Assembly (NCBI GenBank): GCA_028023455.1
Contig: JAQFVV010012405.1
Coordinates: 6,657,334 to 6,721,333, forward strand
Source of the DNA: Epiperipatus broadwayi
Taxonomy: Eukaryota > Onychophora > Udeonychophora > Euonychophora > Peripatidae
Length of the DNA stretch: 64,000 bases
Direction of reading: 5' to 3'
Shown: positions 9,000 to 19,747 of the stretch, one piece after another
Layout of the letters: every line of letters starts with the position of its first letter
How positions within the stretch are numbered: position 1 is the stretch's first letter
The notes under the pieces: generated by a model
What the model saw: only the letters and a program-made list of their open reading frames with translations
What the model was told of the DNA's origin: nothing
The model's database searches: none
Position numbers and translations under genes: made by a program

Positions 9000-11613
9000 A
9001 AATTTTCCATACCCTGCAATGCCCTGTATAACATTTGTATGTGGGTATAATGTTTTTTACTTTCTTCTGTTTTAAATTAATGAATAATATATATGTAGAT
9101 TTTTTTTCCCGGGTTTGTACACACATATATATAATGTTTTTTTAAATAACACGAAATAATTGTTAGTTATACGTGAATTTTTTTTGCTTCTAGTTTGTCG
9201 CAGTGGGACGTATGTCATTTTTTTTTAAAAAAAAAAATTACTACCCTGAGAAGTTAGTTTTAGTTGAATATATTTATATAAAAATAATATATGTATAATT
9301 TTTCCAAGTTTTGTTTCCTAATGTGAGCCAAATGTCATTTTTTTGAATTAATTAAAGAGTTAAATGTGTCATAAGCTAAACATTTTTTTTCCCGAGTTTA
9401 ATATATATAGGAAATGAATATTTTATATTTAAAAAGTTAACACTCTGCTAGTTGTTTTTGTTTGTGATTATAAAAGTAGATAGCTTCGATAGGCGGAAGT
9501 GTCAAATATATACCCACCCGCCCTCCCTTAAATTAGCTTTCGTATTTTAGATTATTTTTAGTATTGCTCAAATATGAGAAGTTGTAATATAATAATGTTT
9601 TTTTTTTCGAAGTATAACATTTTAGTTAAAGGTACAAATAGATAATAAAATGTTTTTCCGTTTGTATAAATTTTTGTAAAGATCTTAGATAACATTTTTT
9701 TTCCGTTAATTGAAATTTTTTTGAAGATCAAAAAGTTTTGATAAGTTCAAATTAACACGTGTCAACGTACGGTGTTAGCAAATATTTTTTTTCACTTTCT
9801 CTGCGTTTCGTTTTTATATTGAATAATTGTAATCATAAAATATTTTTTGTTCCCTTTTAAAGATTTTGAAATTACGTTTCCTACCAAAATATATAAATTA
9901 AGTTTTGTTTCAATACTAGCAAACTTAATTTTATCTTTATGAAAAGTAAATGCGTATGTTCGTTAATAAATATATAGATTAAAGTATTTTTGTATAACAT
10001 ATATGTCAGCCACCCTTTAGTTAAGATTTTTTTTCTTCTCTCAATTCGGATTATGCTATTGAATCATTTATTGAGTAACCGTTAGGTGAAGACCCTTTGA
10101 GTAACCGCTAGGTGAAGCCCTTGTTTTTTTAGTGATCGTTTTTGGTGAAGATTCCCTTAGTAACCGTTTAGGTGAAGACCCCTTACACTGTAGAGTTCTA
10201 AATTGCTGAGTAGCCTGAAATAATAGGTCTACATCTGCAATCATTGCTTCCTTGTTATAGTTGCGACCAGCATTTACTAGCCTGAAATAATAGGAGTATG
10301 CGGTTTGCAATATGACATTTTTCTAATAAAGTCAGGTACATGATAATAAAAGAAATATTTGTATAGGTATATCTGTTTGTATATTTATATGTAGTCATAT
10401 ATATGCTTATTTAGTGTGTACATATTCATATATATGGGTGTATATGGTATACACTTCGTTATAGTTTGGTAAAACCCATTTTTATATAAATGTTTTTTAA
10501 ACAGTTTTTGATCTCAATGCGTGATTCTGTAAAATTGCTTGATAATTGTTAATCTATTTCGGGTTGTGACCAAAATGGTAGTTGGTTTCGATCCCAGGTT
10601 CATAATTCGGAGTGGCAGTTATCATGGGATTTTACTTTTATTTTAATTTTTTTGTGTATATTTTGTTTTGTTAATCATACTTTGGCTGTTTGAATTTTTT
10701 TTTGTGTCTTGACCAAAATGGTAACTGGTTTCGATCCCAGGTCAGACAAATTACCGTACTTAGTTGTTATACGTCTTAGATTTAAATAATATTGTGTCAT
10801 TTAAAATAGCATTTACTTATTCATGCAGAGATATTTTTTCGTTCAGCAGAATCAAATTAAATTTTTTTTAAAGTGAAGTGAAACTCAAAATAGATTTTAA
10901 TTGCATTGAAGCTTTATAAACCTTATCAATGTGTGCTTGGATCATTATCCATTAATATGTATATTTGATATGGCCATTGTCTTGTCGACTGGCGCCCTTC
11001 TCAAATAAATTTGTCGGCAAGTGCAATCTCTCATATCGGATATCAAATAAACCAAACTATAGTAGATGATCAAAATAACAATGTATGTGTAGTGAGCCAA
11101 AATAATTTTTAAACATGACTTATGTATATTTTGCTCACATATTCCTTTATGAAATATAAACCTTGTATTAATGTAAATGCATTTTTTTTAGTTGTTTCAG
11201 GTGTCAGAGAAAGCCAGGTCAAGCTGTAAGTTTATTATTTTTAATGATATAGTAACAAAGTAGCAGTGATATTTAAGTGAAATATATAAAAATAAATAAA
11301 TAAAGTGAGGAGAATATATGTAGTATAAATATTAAAACAGACACGGCAGGATTTGATATTTTTTTCATGAACAAACAGACACATAGGCATAGGTTTAAGA
11401 TGGGACCTCGTGAGGTAGGCAAAGTTAATTTCTGAAAACATAAATAAAGAATTTAGAATACTGACTTATTTTTTTAAAGAACTAAAATTTTTCTTCACAT
11501 ACAGGATATAGCTCCTAGATACACGTAATACAATATACTTATATAGATTGTTATTAAAATACGTTTTAGAAATAAATTGTGATTTTTGTGTAGCAAAATA
11601 GCCAATAAAAAAA
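9000..11613 (+). other. Long non-coding leader of the gag-only element
   Basis: About 2.6 kb rich in T runs with no plausible ORF. It holds a four-unit repeat around GAGTAACCGTTAGGTGAAG (10071-10182), two copies of TAGCCTGAAATAATAGG (10211 and 10278) and two copies of a 32-base unit starting GACCAAAATGGTA (10568 and 10711). Splice-like signals at 11191-11231 and near 11594 suggest the leader may be processed before gag is translated (inference). Confidence 0.55.
11201..11225 (+). other. Candidate 25-nt mini-exon in the leader
   Basis: A pyrimidine tract ending GTTGTTTCAG lies immediately before 11201 and a consensus-like donor GTAAGT begins at 11226. A further acceptor-like TTTTTGTGTAG lies about 20 bases before the gag start codon. 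No transcript evidence. Confidence 0.3.
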
Positions 11614-12654
11614 ATGGAGGAACAGAAGAGAGGCGAAGTTTATAGGTCAATATGTACTCATAGTGACCAAGAAAACAATGTGAAAGATCTCATCACAGAA
11701 ATGAGACAAGAATACAAAATGATGATGAACATGTTCCAAGAATTCATGAATATGACATCACAAAGACTGAACCGTTTGGAGGAAAACATGGCTCTCCACC
11801 AACATACTATTGTAACAAAAGTATTGCCAGATGAGGATACTCACTTTAAATGGCAACCCCAACAGAAGCAAGATGATACTCATATTAAATCATTAATTAA
11901 TAATGAATTGGGTATGGATATTCACCACTTGGACTTGCAATGTGAAGAGGAACATGGACAAATTAATGAGGATAGTGAAAAAACAAACAATCAACAGCCG
12001 TCGAACCCTATCCAGGTGCAACAAGGCAACCAAATACTTACACCATTTATAATTAACCCTGTAACATCTCCTGTGGCAAAGTTTATCCACATACAATGTT
12101 TTAGAGGGGAACCAGGTGGAAACCCTAGACACCACCTAGATACTTTAAAGATGTTTTTCAAATTCCAGAATATGACTGAAGAAGAAAAAGTGGCGATCTC
12201 CAGTCATCATTTGAAAGAAGCTGCTAGAGACTGGTGGAACACTCTGTCTGATCAACCAGTAACATTTAGGGAATATGAGCAAGCAGTGATGTCTATGTAT
12301 TGGAGTGCAGAGCGACAGGAAGGTTTAATGTATTCCATCATGCATGAAAGATACCCAGCTAACCATCAAGAGACTTATGCTCAGTTTTTTATTAGACAGG
12401 TAAATAGAATAAAAACGCTAAATGCATTCAATTATCCGGAAATGCAAATAGTGAGAATGATTAGGCACAACATGCCACCTTGGATAAGGAAAATATTGAT
12501 AAGTGCTCAAAGGCAAGATATTCAAGGTACAATTCATATATTAACAGATATTGACTACGGAAATGTAGAAGAGAATCAAAATGATAGGGTCTTGAGCCAG
12601 TCCAAAAATACAAGGCAGTACATACCACCAGACCCCGGAAAATTTAGAAATTAA
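11614..12654 (+). CDS. gag: Gag-like protein, intact 346-codon ORF
   Basis: This is the only ORF in the window that looks like an intact, non-repetitive protein. The N-terminal part (about residues 15-75) is charged and methionine-rich with coiled-coil character (for example DLITEMRQEYKMMMNMFQEF). A hydrophilic linker follows. Residues about 155-310 resemble the retrotransposon gag (capsid) domain of Ty3/Gypsy-like elements: an FRGEPGGNPRHHLDTLKMFF start, then AARDWWNTL, then TFREYEQAVMSMYW and a repeated-helix tail. There is no CCHC zinc knuckle, and no protease or polymerase follows before the stop, which is 246 bases from the 3' LTR. The start was chosen because it is the first ATG of the frame after AAAAAAA-ATGGAGG. 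Role (inferred): particle assembly and RNA packaging, with enzymes supplied in trans. A domesticated or host-coded Gag is less likely, given the flanking LTRs. Confidence 0.75.
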   Translation: MEEQKRGEVYRSICTHSDQENNVKDLITEMRQEYKMMMNMFQEFMNMTSQRLNRLEENMALHQHTIVTKVLPDEDTHFKWQPQQKQDDTHIKSLINNELGMDIHHLDLQCEEEHGQINEDSEKTNNQQPSNPIQVQQGNQILTPFIINPVTSPVAKFIHIQCFRGEPGGNPRHHLDTLKMFFKFQNMTEEEKVAISSHHLKEAARDWWNTLSDQPVTFREYEQAVMSMYWSAERQEGLMYSIMHERYPANHQETYAQFFIRQVNRIKTLNAFNYPEMQIVRMIRHNMPPWIRKILISAQRQDIQGTIHILTDIDYGNVEENQNDRVLSQSKNTRQYIPPDPGKFRN

Positions 12655-12891
12655 AAACATAAATATAACTTGTCAGATTAAAAACAACACGGACTTGATT
12701 TAAAATATAGGAGAGTGAATTATGGATAAACTGTTAGTTATTTAGTAAAAGAAAGAAAACACCGTAGGTAGCAACAAATTAAATATTACAGCAAATAAAG
12801 AGTAGGCTTGAACTCACCTGGCACAAAATTCTTACCTCTGACCTGAAGCAACAGCATTTTTTTTTAACATTTTTTTTTTTGTTCACTAACT

Positions 12892-12900
12892 ATTGGGAAA
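12892..12900 (+). promoter_or_regulatory. Weak polypurine-tract candidate before the 3' LTR
   Basis: ATTGGGAAA abuts the 3' LTR start. It is short, and the sequence just upstream is T-rich, so this is a positional guess. Confidence 0.3.
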
Positions 12901-15006
12901 TGAAGCAATGGATCTGAAGTCCAATCCATGCTTCACATCTTCCTATAAACTTAATTAATATTGTAGACCTAAATTAAGTTTATAGTTCAATATCAGCAGG
13001 GTTTTGCATTAGAGTTAAAAATAATTATGCTTATTAAATGTGTATTACATTTAAATATTTTGTTTTAAATAAATTTCATTCTATTAAGAAAAAGTGCTTA
13101 ACCTATTAGTCAAACATATATATACATCTAGCGTATATATATGAGTTAATGCAAAATTCTGCTGAAATAAAATGCTTATTCTACTATAAAAAAATAATAA
13201 TATATTGTTGTTAAAATTTTGTTAAAATATTTAGTATGATTTGATTTTGAGATAAGCCTGCCAACATTTTCTAAAAGAATGTATAGTTTTAATTAGTGAG
13301 CCATTCAAGTGTAATTAAAGATGGCCTTCTCTTTCTTTCTTTTTAATTAAGAGAATTCAAACTTTGAAGTAAGAAAGTTAGAGTAAAAAAGTTAAAGTTA
13401 TTTTTAGAAAGTGTTGCTTTGAAACAAAGGAGCATGGGGAGGCTTATCAAGATCTCAGATCATACAAACAATAGAAGGTAGCTGACAGAGAGGGTATAAA
13501 TAGAAGGGAGAACAAAAGATTGATTATTCAGATTTTTCTTTTTGAAGAATTCACATGATTCAGATTTTTCTTTTGAAGGATTCAGATTCGATTTCAAGAT
13601 TTTGCTCTTGCGAAGGTATTCATTCAGATCTGCTATTGCAAGGTGCATTCAGATTTTTCTTTGGAGAACTTTTTCAGATTTTGCTTGTGGAGATTTTATT
13701 TAAAAAAAGTAGACAACTGCCATCTTCAAAATCATGGAGAGGTTTGAACATGCTCAAGTTAAAAGCAACAGTATTTTGAGGGAAATGAATATGCTTGGCT
13801 AGGCAAATAAATAGCTTTGCCTATCGCCGAGGTTCCGGAATACCATTCAAAATGCCTTAATATCCACTCAATAGTCATCTGAACTCTGTGCCGTGTCTGG
13901 AGAACTTTTCGTGAAACCATACTACATATTTTCATTGTCCGGACAATTACATCTCGACGGTCGGATCAAGCCACGAACGCCGTGGGGAACATGACCAAGG
14001 AAAAAGGACGGTAATTGTATCTCCTCTATTGAACTATTTCTCATGCTACCTTTTGTTCATTTTTTTTCTAATTGCTTCATTGAATTGATATGTATTTGCT
14101 ATGTAACCATTTTTATAAGACTAACCTTAAATATATATATATTGTGTGATCATCTATCTATATGTAACCTTTTTCCCTTCGCTATTCTTCCTTACTAACC
14201 TGTGTAAATATTTAATATTCCATTGCGGTTGAGTTTAATAGTTAATTTTTGTTCATTTAAAATCTCTTTCCAATTTTATTTATGTTTGTTAATTAAATAC
14301 GAGTCAGTTTCTTTTGTGTGCCAACTTGATCTCTTTGATAACGCCTCTTTTGTCCGCCATTAGCTTTACGTATATCTGATTTAACTATATACGTTTTAAA
14401 TAATTTTTAAACACTGTTTTTAGCGCAAAGCAATTAGAAATGCTTTGCGAAAGATCCTTTTTTTTATTGTACTTTATCGAGAAGATCGAGTTGACAATTT
14501 TATTAAAATTGGGAAAAGATTTAGACCGCAAACCTATTAATCCGTTTTTATTGTCTAATTATTTTGTTTCATTAATTTAGAGGAATAGCGGAGGCCATTA
14601 TATCATTAGTCATATTATTAAAGTCATTAATTAAACATATGATTTAACTATCAAAAGCTTGAGTTTCCTAATTATATTAAATGCTTTATTTTTACTTTTC
14701 AATGATCCAGGCACGCATAACGCAAAACACATGTTTCTTAGTACTTTTATTACACATTTAACTATTTAGCTCCTTAGGATTTCCCGTCCATGTCTCTACC
14801 GCTGTTGCTAAGCTTTGTGGCCGGTTGAAAAATAATTTATGCATGGCTCAGATAGTGTTGTTTGTTTGTGATCAGGCCTCGAGAACAGGCGAATGGGCAG
14901 AGGTCATATGTATTCTTGATTTATATCTCGCGTATGGTTGGCCTTGAGGTACTTTCGCCTAGTATTCGAACTGGGTTAAATCAACATACATCATCTGACT
15001 GTCACA
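12901..15006 (+). repeat. 3' LTR of the gag-only element
   Basis: Direct repeat of 6780-8949 with a TATA box at 13495, a reduced minisatellite at 13524-13707 and AATAAA at 13806. Ends GACTGTCACA, followed by ATATATATAT. Confidence 0.85.
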
Positions 15007-15104
15007 ATATATATATGTAAATTAAGTATTAAATGCAGTCATCTTTATATATATATATGTGTGTGTGTGAAATTAAATACACAGCAAAGGGGTATTGATG
15101 TGCA

Positions 15105-15420
15105 ACAGTCATTGGTAGCACTTTCTTATCATCCATTCATCTCATATGTGGTCTCTTTATGGGTCTTTTACAATCTCTTGGAATCCAGTTTAATATTTCA
15201 ATTGCCCATATATTGACATCTGTTCCAGAAATATGCCCAGTCCAACTCCACTTCAGTCTTTTATTTCTTTCAATGATGTCAGTAATTCTTGTTTGTTCTC
15301 TTACCCATGTATTGCATTTTCTATCCCTTCTAGTTATCCCTGACATGCATATCTCCATACTTTTTTGAGTAATTTCACAAAGTCCAATAATGTCCATTTA
15401 ATATGAGACAGTTCTTTCAG
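15105..15420 (-). pseudogene. RTE-type LINE, 3' end of ORF2 (relic)
   Basis: Minus-strand translation gives the typical C-terminal tail of RTE reverse-transcriptase proteins: TRRDRKCNTWVREQTRITDI, then LKWSWTGHISG, then ILNWIPRDCKRP. It is truncated at both ends and has an isolated 86-codon frame (15137-15397). It lies about 100 bases right of the LTR element. The same protein tail occurs at 31655, 57311 and 62430. Confidence 0.8.
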
Positions 15421-15424
15421 TTCT

Positions 15425-16069
15425 TTCCATCTTTCTTCACTTGAAAGTGATTTGCTGTTGTTTAGTATCTAAATAAAAAATTATCATCAAATGGCAGCCT
15501 GGTTCCACAATCAGGGGATTCTTAGCACCTTCTACTTTCATCCACAACTGTTTCCTTGGCTGGTGACTTTACAGCCTCCTGAAAATAAGGATCATGATTT
15601 ATTTTTGTCTGTCATGATTGTAAATATCTATTAGAAAAAAAAAGCATTCACATACATTCATTCTGCCTTATCAGGCAACTGAGAAGAAAGACCATGATGT
15701 TTTTTGATGTTAAACTCAGAGGTAAAAAGCCAATAAACTCATCACACTGGATAATGTGTGTTGGTGAGAACTCATCCATGTTTGTATGCTATATGAATAA
15801 TCACATTGTAAAAACAAGTAATAACAAGAACATATGGAGAGGACATTAGGAAATTTACCCTGCTCAGTTCCTTTAAGGCCTCAAAGAGGAATCAAAGACT
15901 CTCCTTTCAATTAACAGAAAATTCCCTTTTCCAACCATATTAAATTTAAGTGCATTTATATATATTAAAAGCATAAACTATAATATTTTTTCTTAGTTAG
16001 ATATGAATTCATTGACTTTTATCACTTTTCTGGATAAATTATAATATTTAACAAAATGTTCTTCTGCTC
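15425..16069. other. Unrecognised sequence of moderate complexity
   Basis: The part at about 15490-15910 is less AT-rich than its surroundings and has no homopolymer character, but no frame is open for long and I recognise no domain. Confidence 0.4.
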
Positions 16070-16295
16070 ATTCATACATAAAAGGTAGTCTATATAATTC
16101 AAACTTAGCTTTTATTAATGGTTGGTATTCTTTCAATATGTAAAATATGATAATCATAGCATTATTACTTCTTTAGCACTTGGATCTCTAAAGAAGTAAT
16201 TATGCTATGATTATGATATTTTACATATCGAAGGCATGCTAAGCATTAATAAAAGCTAAGTATAAATTATATAGATTACTTTTTGTGTATGATTG
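16070..16295. repeat. 226-bp palindrome (MITE-like)
   Basis: Arms of about 107 bases (16070-16176 and 16188-16295) around an 11-base loop. Complementary blocks include TTAGCTTTTATTAATG / CATTAATAAAAGCTAA and ATAATCATAGCATTATTACTT against AAGTAATTATGCTATGATTAT. No coding capacity. Confidence 0.85.
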
Positions 16296-19200
16296 TCCGG
16301 AATATTTAGTTGAATAGTTATGTATTTGTATGTATAATTGTTAATTTATAATAAATTGTATTGTAGGGATATACGTTGTAACGGTCTGGGTTTTTCCACC
16401 AGAAGAGGGGGAACACATTTTAACTATGATTGGATCTAGGGTCTTTGGGTAGGATGCTATGACTAATACAATGAAGTAACTAACCAATGATCATATCCAC
16501 CTCCAGTGGGCTACCTCTTAGTTTACTCATTAAATCTAGATACAATTTAGGCTACTTCATCCAAACCTCATCTCTCTTTCTGATTCCATTATACCTCAGT
16601 ATTCAAACCTAGGGAGAATGTTGCTTTTGGTTCTCTTCAGAGATGAATCTACTTTGTATAGCAACTAAGTATCCAATCCTATTGCTGTGTTATATGTTAT
16701 ACTAATGTGTGTGTGCATATATATTTAGTTCATTAAATTAATGAGTGAGTGTATGTACAAGTTTGATAAACTAGAGATCAATTTGATTTAAAACACATTA
16801 ACAATTTTTATTTATAACAGAGAAAAATCCTAATTCTAATAACATAGCAAAAAATATAAATACATGTGTCCAATATTTATCTCTATCATATTAATGACTA
16901 GAATTAATTGTTACTCCAACCCATATCCATGGTAGATATGCATCAATAAATACTCCCTATTTACAAAGCCAATAATATTAGCTAAAATAAAATAAAAAAT
17001 CAAAGAAAAATTATTTCATTGTCACAACGATCGCGAAACTGATTAACTATTTACAAGATCATATCACTATATGTCCAATAGCTCCGTAATCCAATTTCAA
17101 CTGGAGATGTTCCAACTTCTTTGGAGATCCCCCTACCTATGTACAAGTTTATACTGAATAAACTAAATGTAATGATTATTAGTTAAACATAAACAAATAA
17201 CACACACTATGTCCTGTACTAGTGAGTGTAAATTAATATTGAAGCATATCAAAAATTCTTACCTTACTCCATATTATGTGTTGATGATCGAATGTGAAGT
17301 CACTATGGAGGGAATCAACCTAAATTTTATTTATAAAGAAAAAGATTTTCTAGCTTAATAAACCACTTCCTCCCTCTACTATGTTACTTCTTATGCAATT
17401 GACTCTTTCTACTGCAAACACGCTCAAATTTCCAAGTGTGAGAGTAATAAAAGTATAATTTTACAAATGTACAAAGTAAAAAAAAAACTCATAATAAATT
17501 TGATTTTGTTCAAATCTTTCTGATTAAAATCTATAATTTAGACATTAATGTATTTCATGGATATGATCTATTCTGATAACTCCTCCATCATTCCTCAGAT
17601 TCTCTGTTAATGTACTTGGATGAGGTTGTTTCTATTTTGGACATCACTCTCTTCTGCGATCCACTCAGACACTTCAGATAAGGTGTTAGGCATTTTTCTA
17701 GGCATTACTTAAGTGAGCGAATTAAGTCATCACACTTTATGGCAATTAAGACAGCACCCCAGACCTATGACATGTTTATCAAGCCAGTATACATTGCTTT
17801 GTAATTTATATATATATAAAAATTCCTTCAGCTTATTATTTGGTGTTTAGTAAATTTATGCAAAAGAAAGTTTTACTGCATTATTTATTAGTACATGCTG
17901 GCAATACAACATTTCTTTTTCTTCTTGATCGCTTGATAGCGCAGTCTTTTGTCTTCGATTTGATGTAAAATTATTTTAGTTCTTTTATTACACTACTAAA
18001 GTTCATTAACTTTTGCGGTTTTAAATGTTATGTTTGCTTCAACTTTTAGCACTTTAAAATTTTATACAAAAGAGATAGTATTTTCAAACGCGTCATACTT
18101 TTTATCCTTCGTTCTAATGTTCGATCTTAAGCTGTTGACTGCTTGTGGTTATCACATCATTCAATAAAATATGAAAGTCAAGTAAAAAAAAAAGCTGAAA
18201 ATAGAATATTTATTACATCAATCTTCAAAAAATACACATTTTTTGTGAAGAGATAATAATAGAGTAAAAAAATGCATGTGCGTATATAAATGAATATAAA
18301 TAATCAATATTTGTTAAATATTCTTTCTCTACTCATTTCTCTCTACTTTTTTCAATTTACCACCGTGTTTTTAATCATTTGCATGTTATATGGAACCCTT
18401 AATGATATCAGTTATCTCTTTGCAACAACTGTGAAAGTGGAGTTGTATGTTTGTGCAAGTATATTTTTTCCTTAAATATGCAATAATTTTTATTTTAATC
18501 ATTTCATTTCTTTTCCTGTTTTTTTTACTTTGTTTAACTTGATACTGTTTGATTTTTCTATTTTTTTCTTCAGGAGTTAGGTGGACACCTTTAACTATAA
18601 GTAACTGTGAATGAAAGACGATGTAAACAAATCACAGTTTGTTTATATTTTTAATTAATAGTGATGCACTTTTTAAAATTTTTTTAAATGATTTTGATCA
18701 CAATACCATAAATATATTACATCATGTTTTAATAGAAAGGATTTTATTTCTACAGCTATCTTATTGTTTTTTAAAGAATGAATCACACATTTTTGACAGT
18801 TTACAAACAATTTAAGCCATATCTTTTTATATTATTAATTTCTCCTATTGACTTAACAGTGAATTAAACTTTTGTTTAACAAAAAGAAAAGATTTTTTTC
18901 TAAAAAAAAAAATGTTAGTAATTAAAATATAACAAAGAGAAAATGGCTACCGTATTGATAATTGCACTTAATACATTAACAAATTTTCAACTCAAATTTC
19001 TTACTTCTTAGATGGTAAATTCAATTTGTCATGTTTTTTTAATATATTTTGAAAATAAAAAAGTTTTTACATCTGTTTAAAAAAAATGAATCAACACTTT
19101 TAATTTATGCAAGATAATTGTTACATTTTGAAGTTGACGTTAATTATACTTAATAACCAAAGTAGAAAATTAATGTTACAAGTAAATTATTACAATTAAG

Positions 19201-19747
19201 TACCAATCAGGTAATATATATATACTTCTTGTAAGCTATGTGTAATTACTCAGGAAATTGAGTTTCTTTAGCTGTTGCATGAGAGTTGTTTAGTGTCAGA
19301 ATGAAGTTTGTTTGTGATTTATATAAATAAGTAGATTTAATTACAGAGAAAAATTATTTAGTTTTAAATATTACTTATGTGTTAACTAATATTAAAAAAA
19401 AAAAAAAACATTTTATTTACAAATTACTGCAATATAAATCTATCTATTTACATATTTCGTGAAAACAAAAAAAAAAATGTGAATTTTTTATGAACTCATG
19501 TCTTGATAGTTAAGGTACAATTTTGTGCTTCAGTACTTTCTCTTTATTTATTCATATTTAGAATTTGTTTTTAATTAAGTTTAAGAAATGTAATTTTTAT
19601 TGCAAATTGTATAATTATTTTAAATGCATTAGCAATATTACTTTTTTTTTAAGTGATTATTTTTTATTTGTAAAAAAAAAAAAAAAAAATCTACCATTTT
19701 TAAGAATAAAATTATTTATGTGTATATATAGTAGTAGTACAATATAT
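16296..19747. other. AT-rich sequence with no recognised gene
   Basis: Less simple sequence at about 16370-17770, where short inverted ends GGTCTGGG (16385) and CCCAGACC (about 17758) could bound an unidentified element; I cannot confirm this. The remainder is A/T-run-rich. Short frames such as 18290-18475 are not supported as genes. Confidence 0.45.

Larger units (their letters stand above)
6780..15006 (+). mobile_element. LTR retroelement with gag only (LTRs 2.17 and 2.11 kb)
   Basis: Two direct repeats (6780-8949 and 12901-15006) start TGAAGCAATGG and end GACTGTCACA, so they have TG...CA termini, and they are near-identical over their length. ATAT precedes the left end (6776-6779) and follows the right end (15007-15010), a possible 4-bp target duplication in low-complexity sequence. 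The interior is 3.95 kb: a primer-binding-site-like sequence, a 2.6-kb non-coding leader with tandem repeats, one gag-like ORF (11614-12654) and 246 bases to the 3' LTR. No protease, reverse transcriptase, RNase H or integrase sequence is visible in any frame. The element appears non-autonomous and fairly young, because the LTRs differ mainly by short indels and repeat copy number. Confidence 0.85.

Noticed and set aside
11893-12135. 80-codon minus-strand frame
   Set aside because: Lies antisense within the gag-like ORF; shadow frame.
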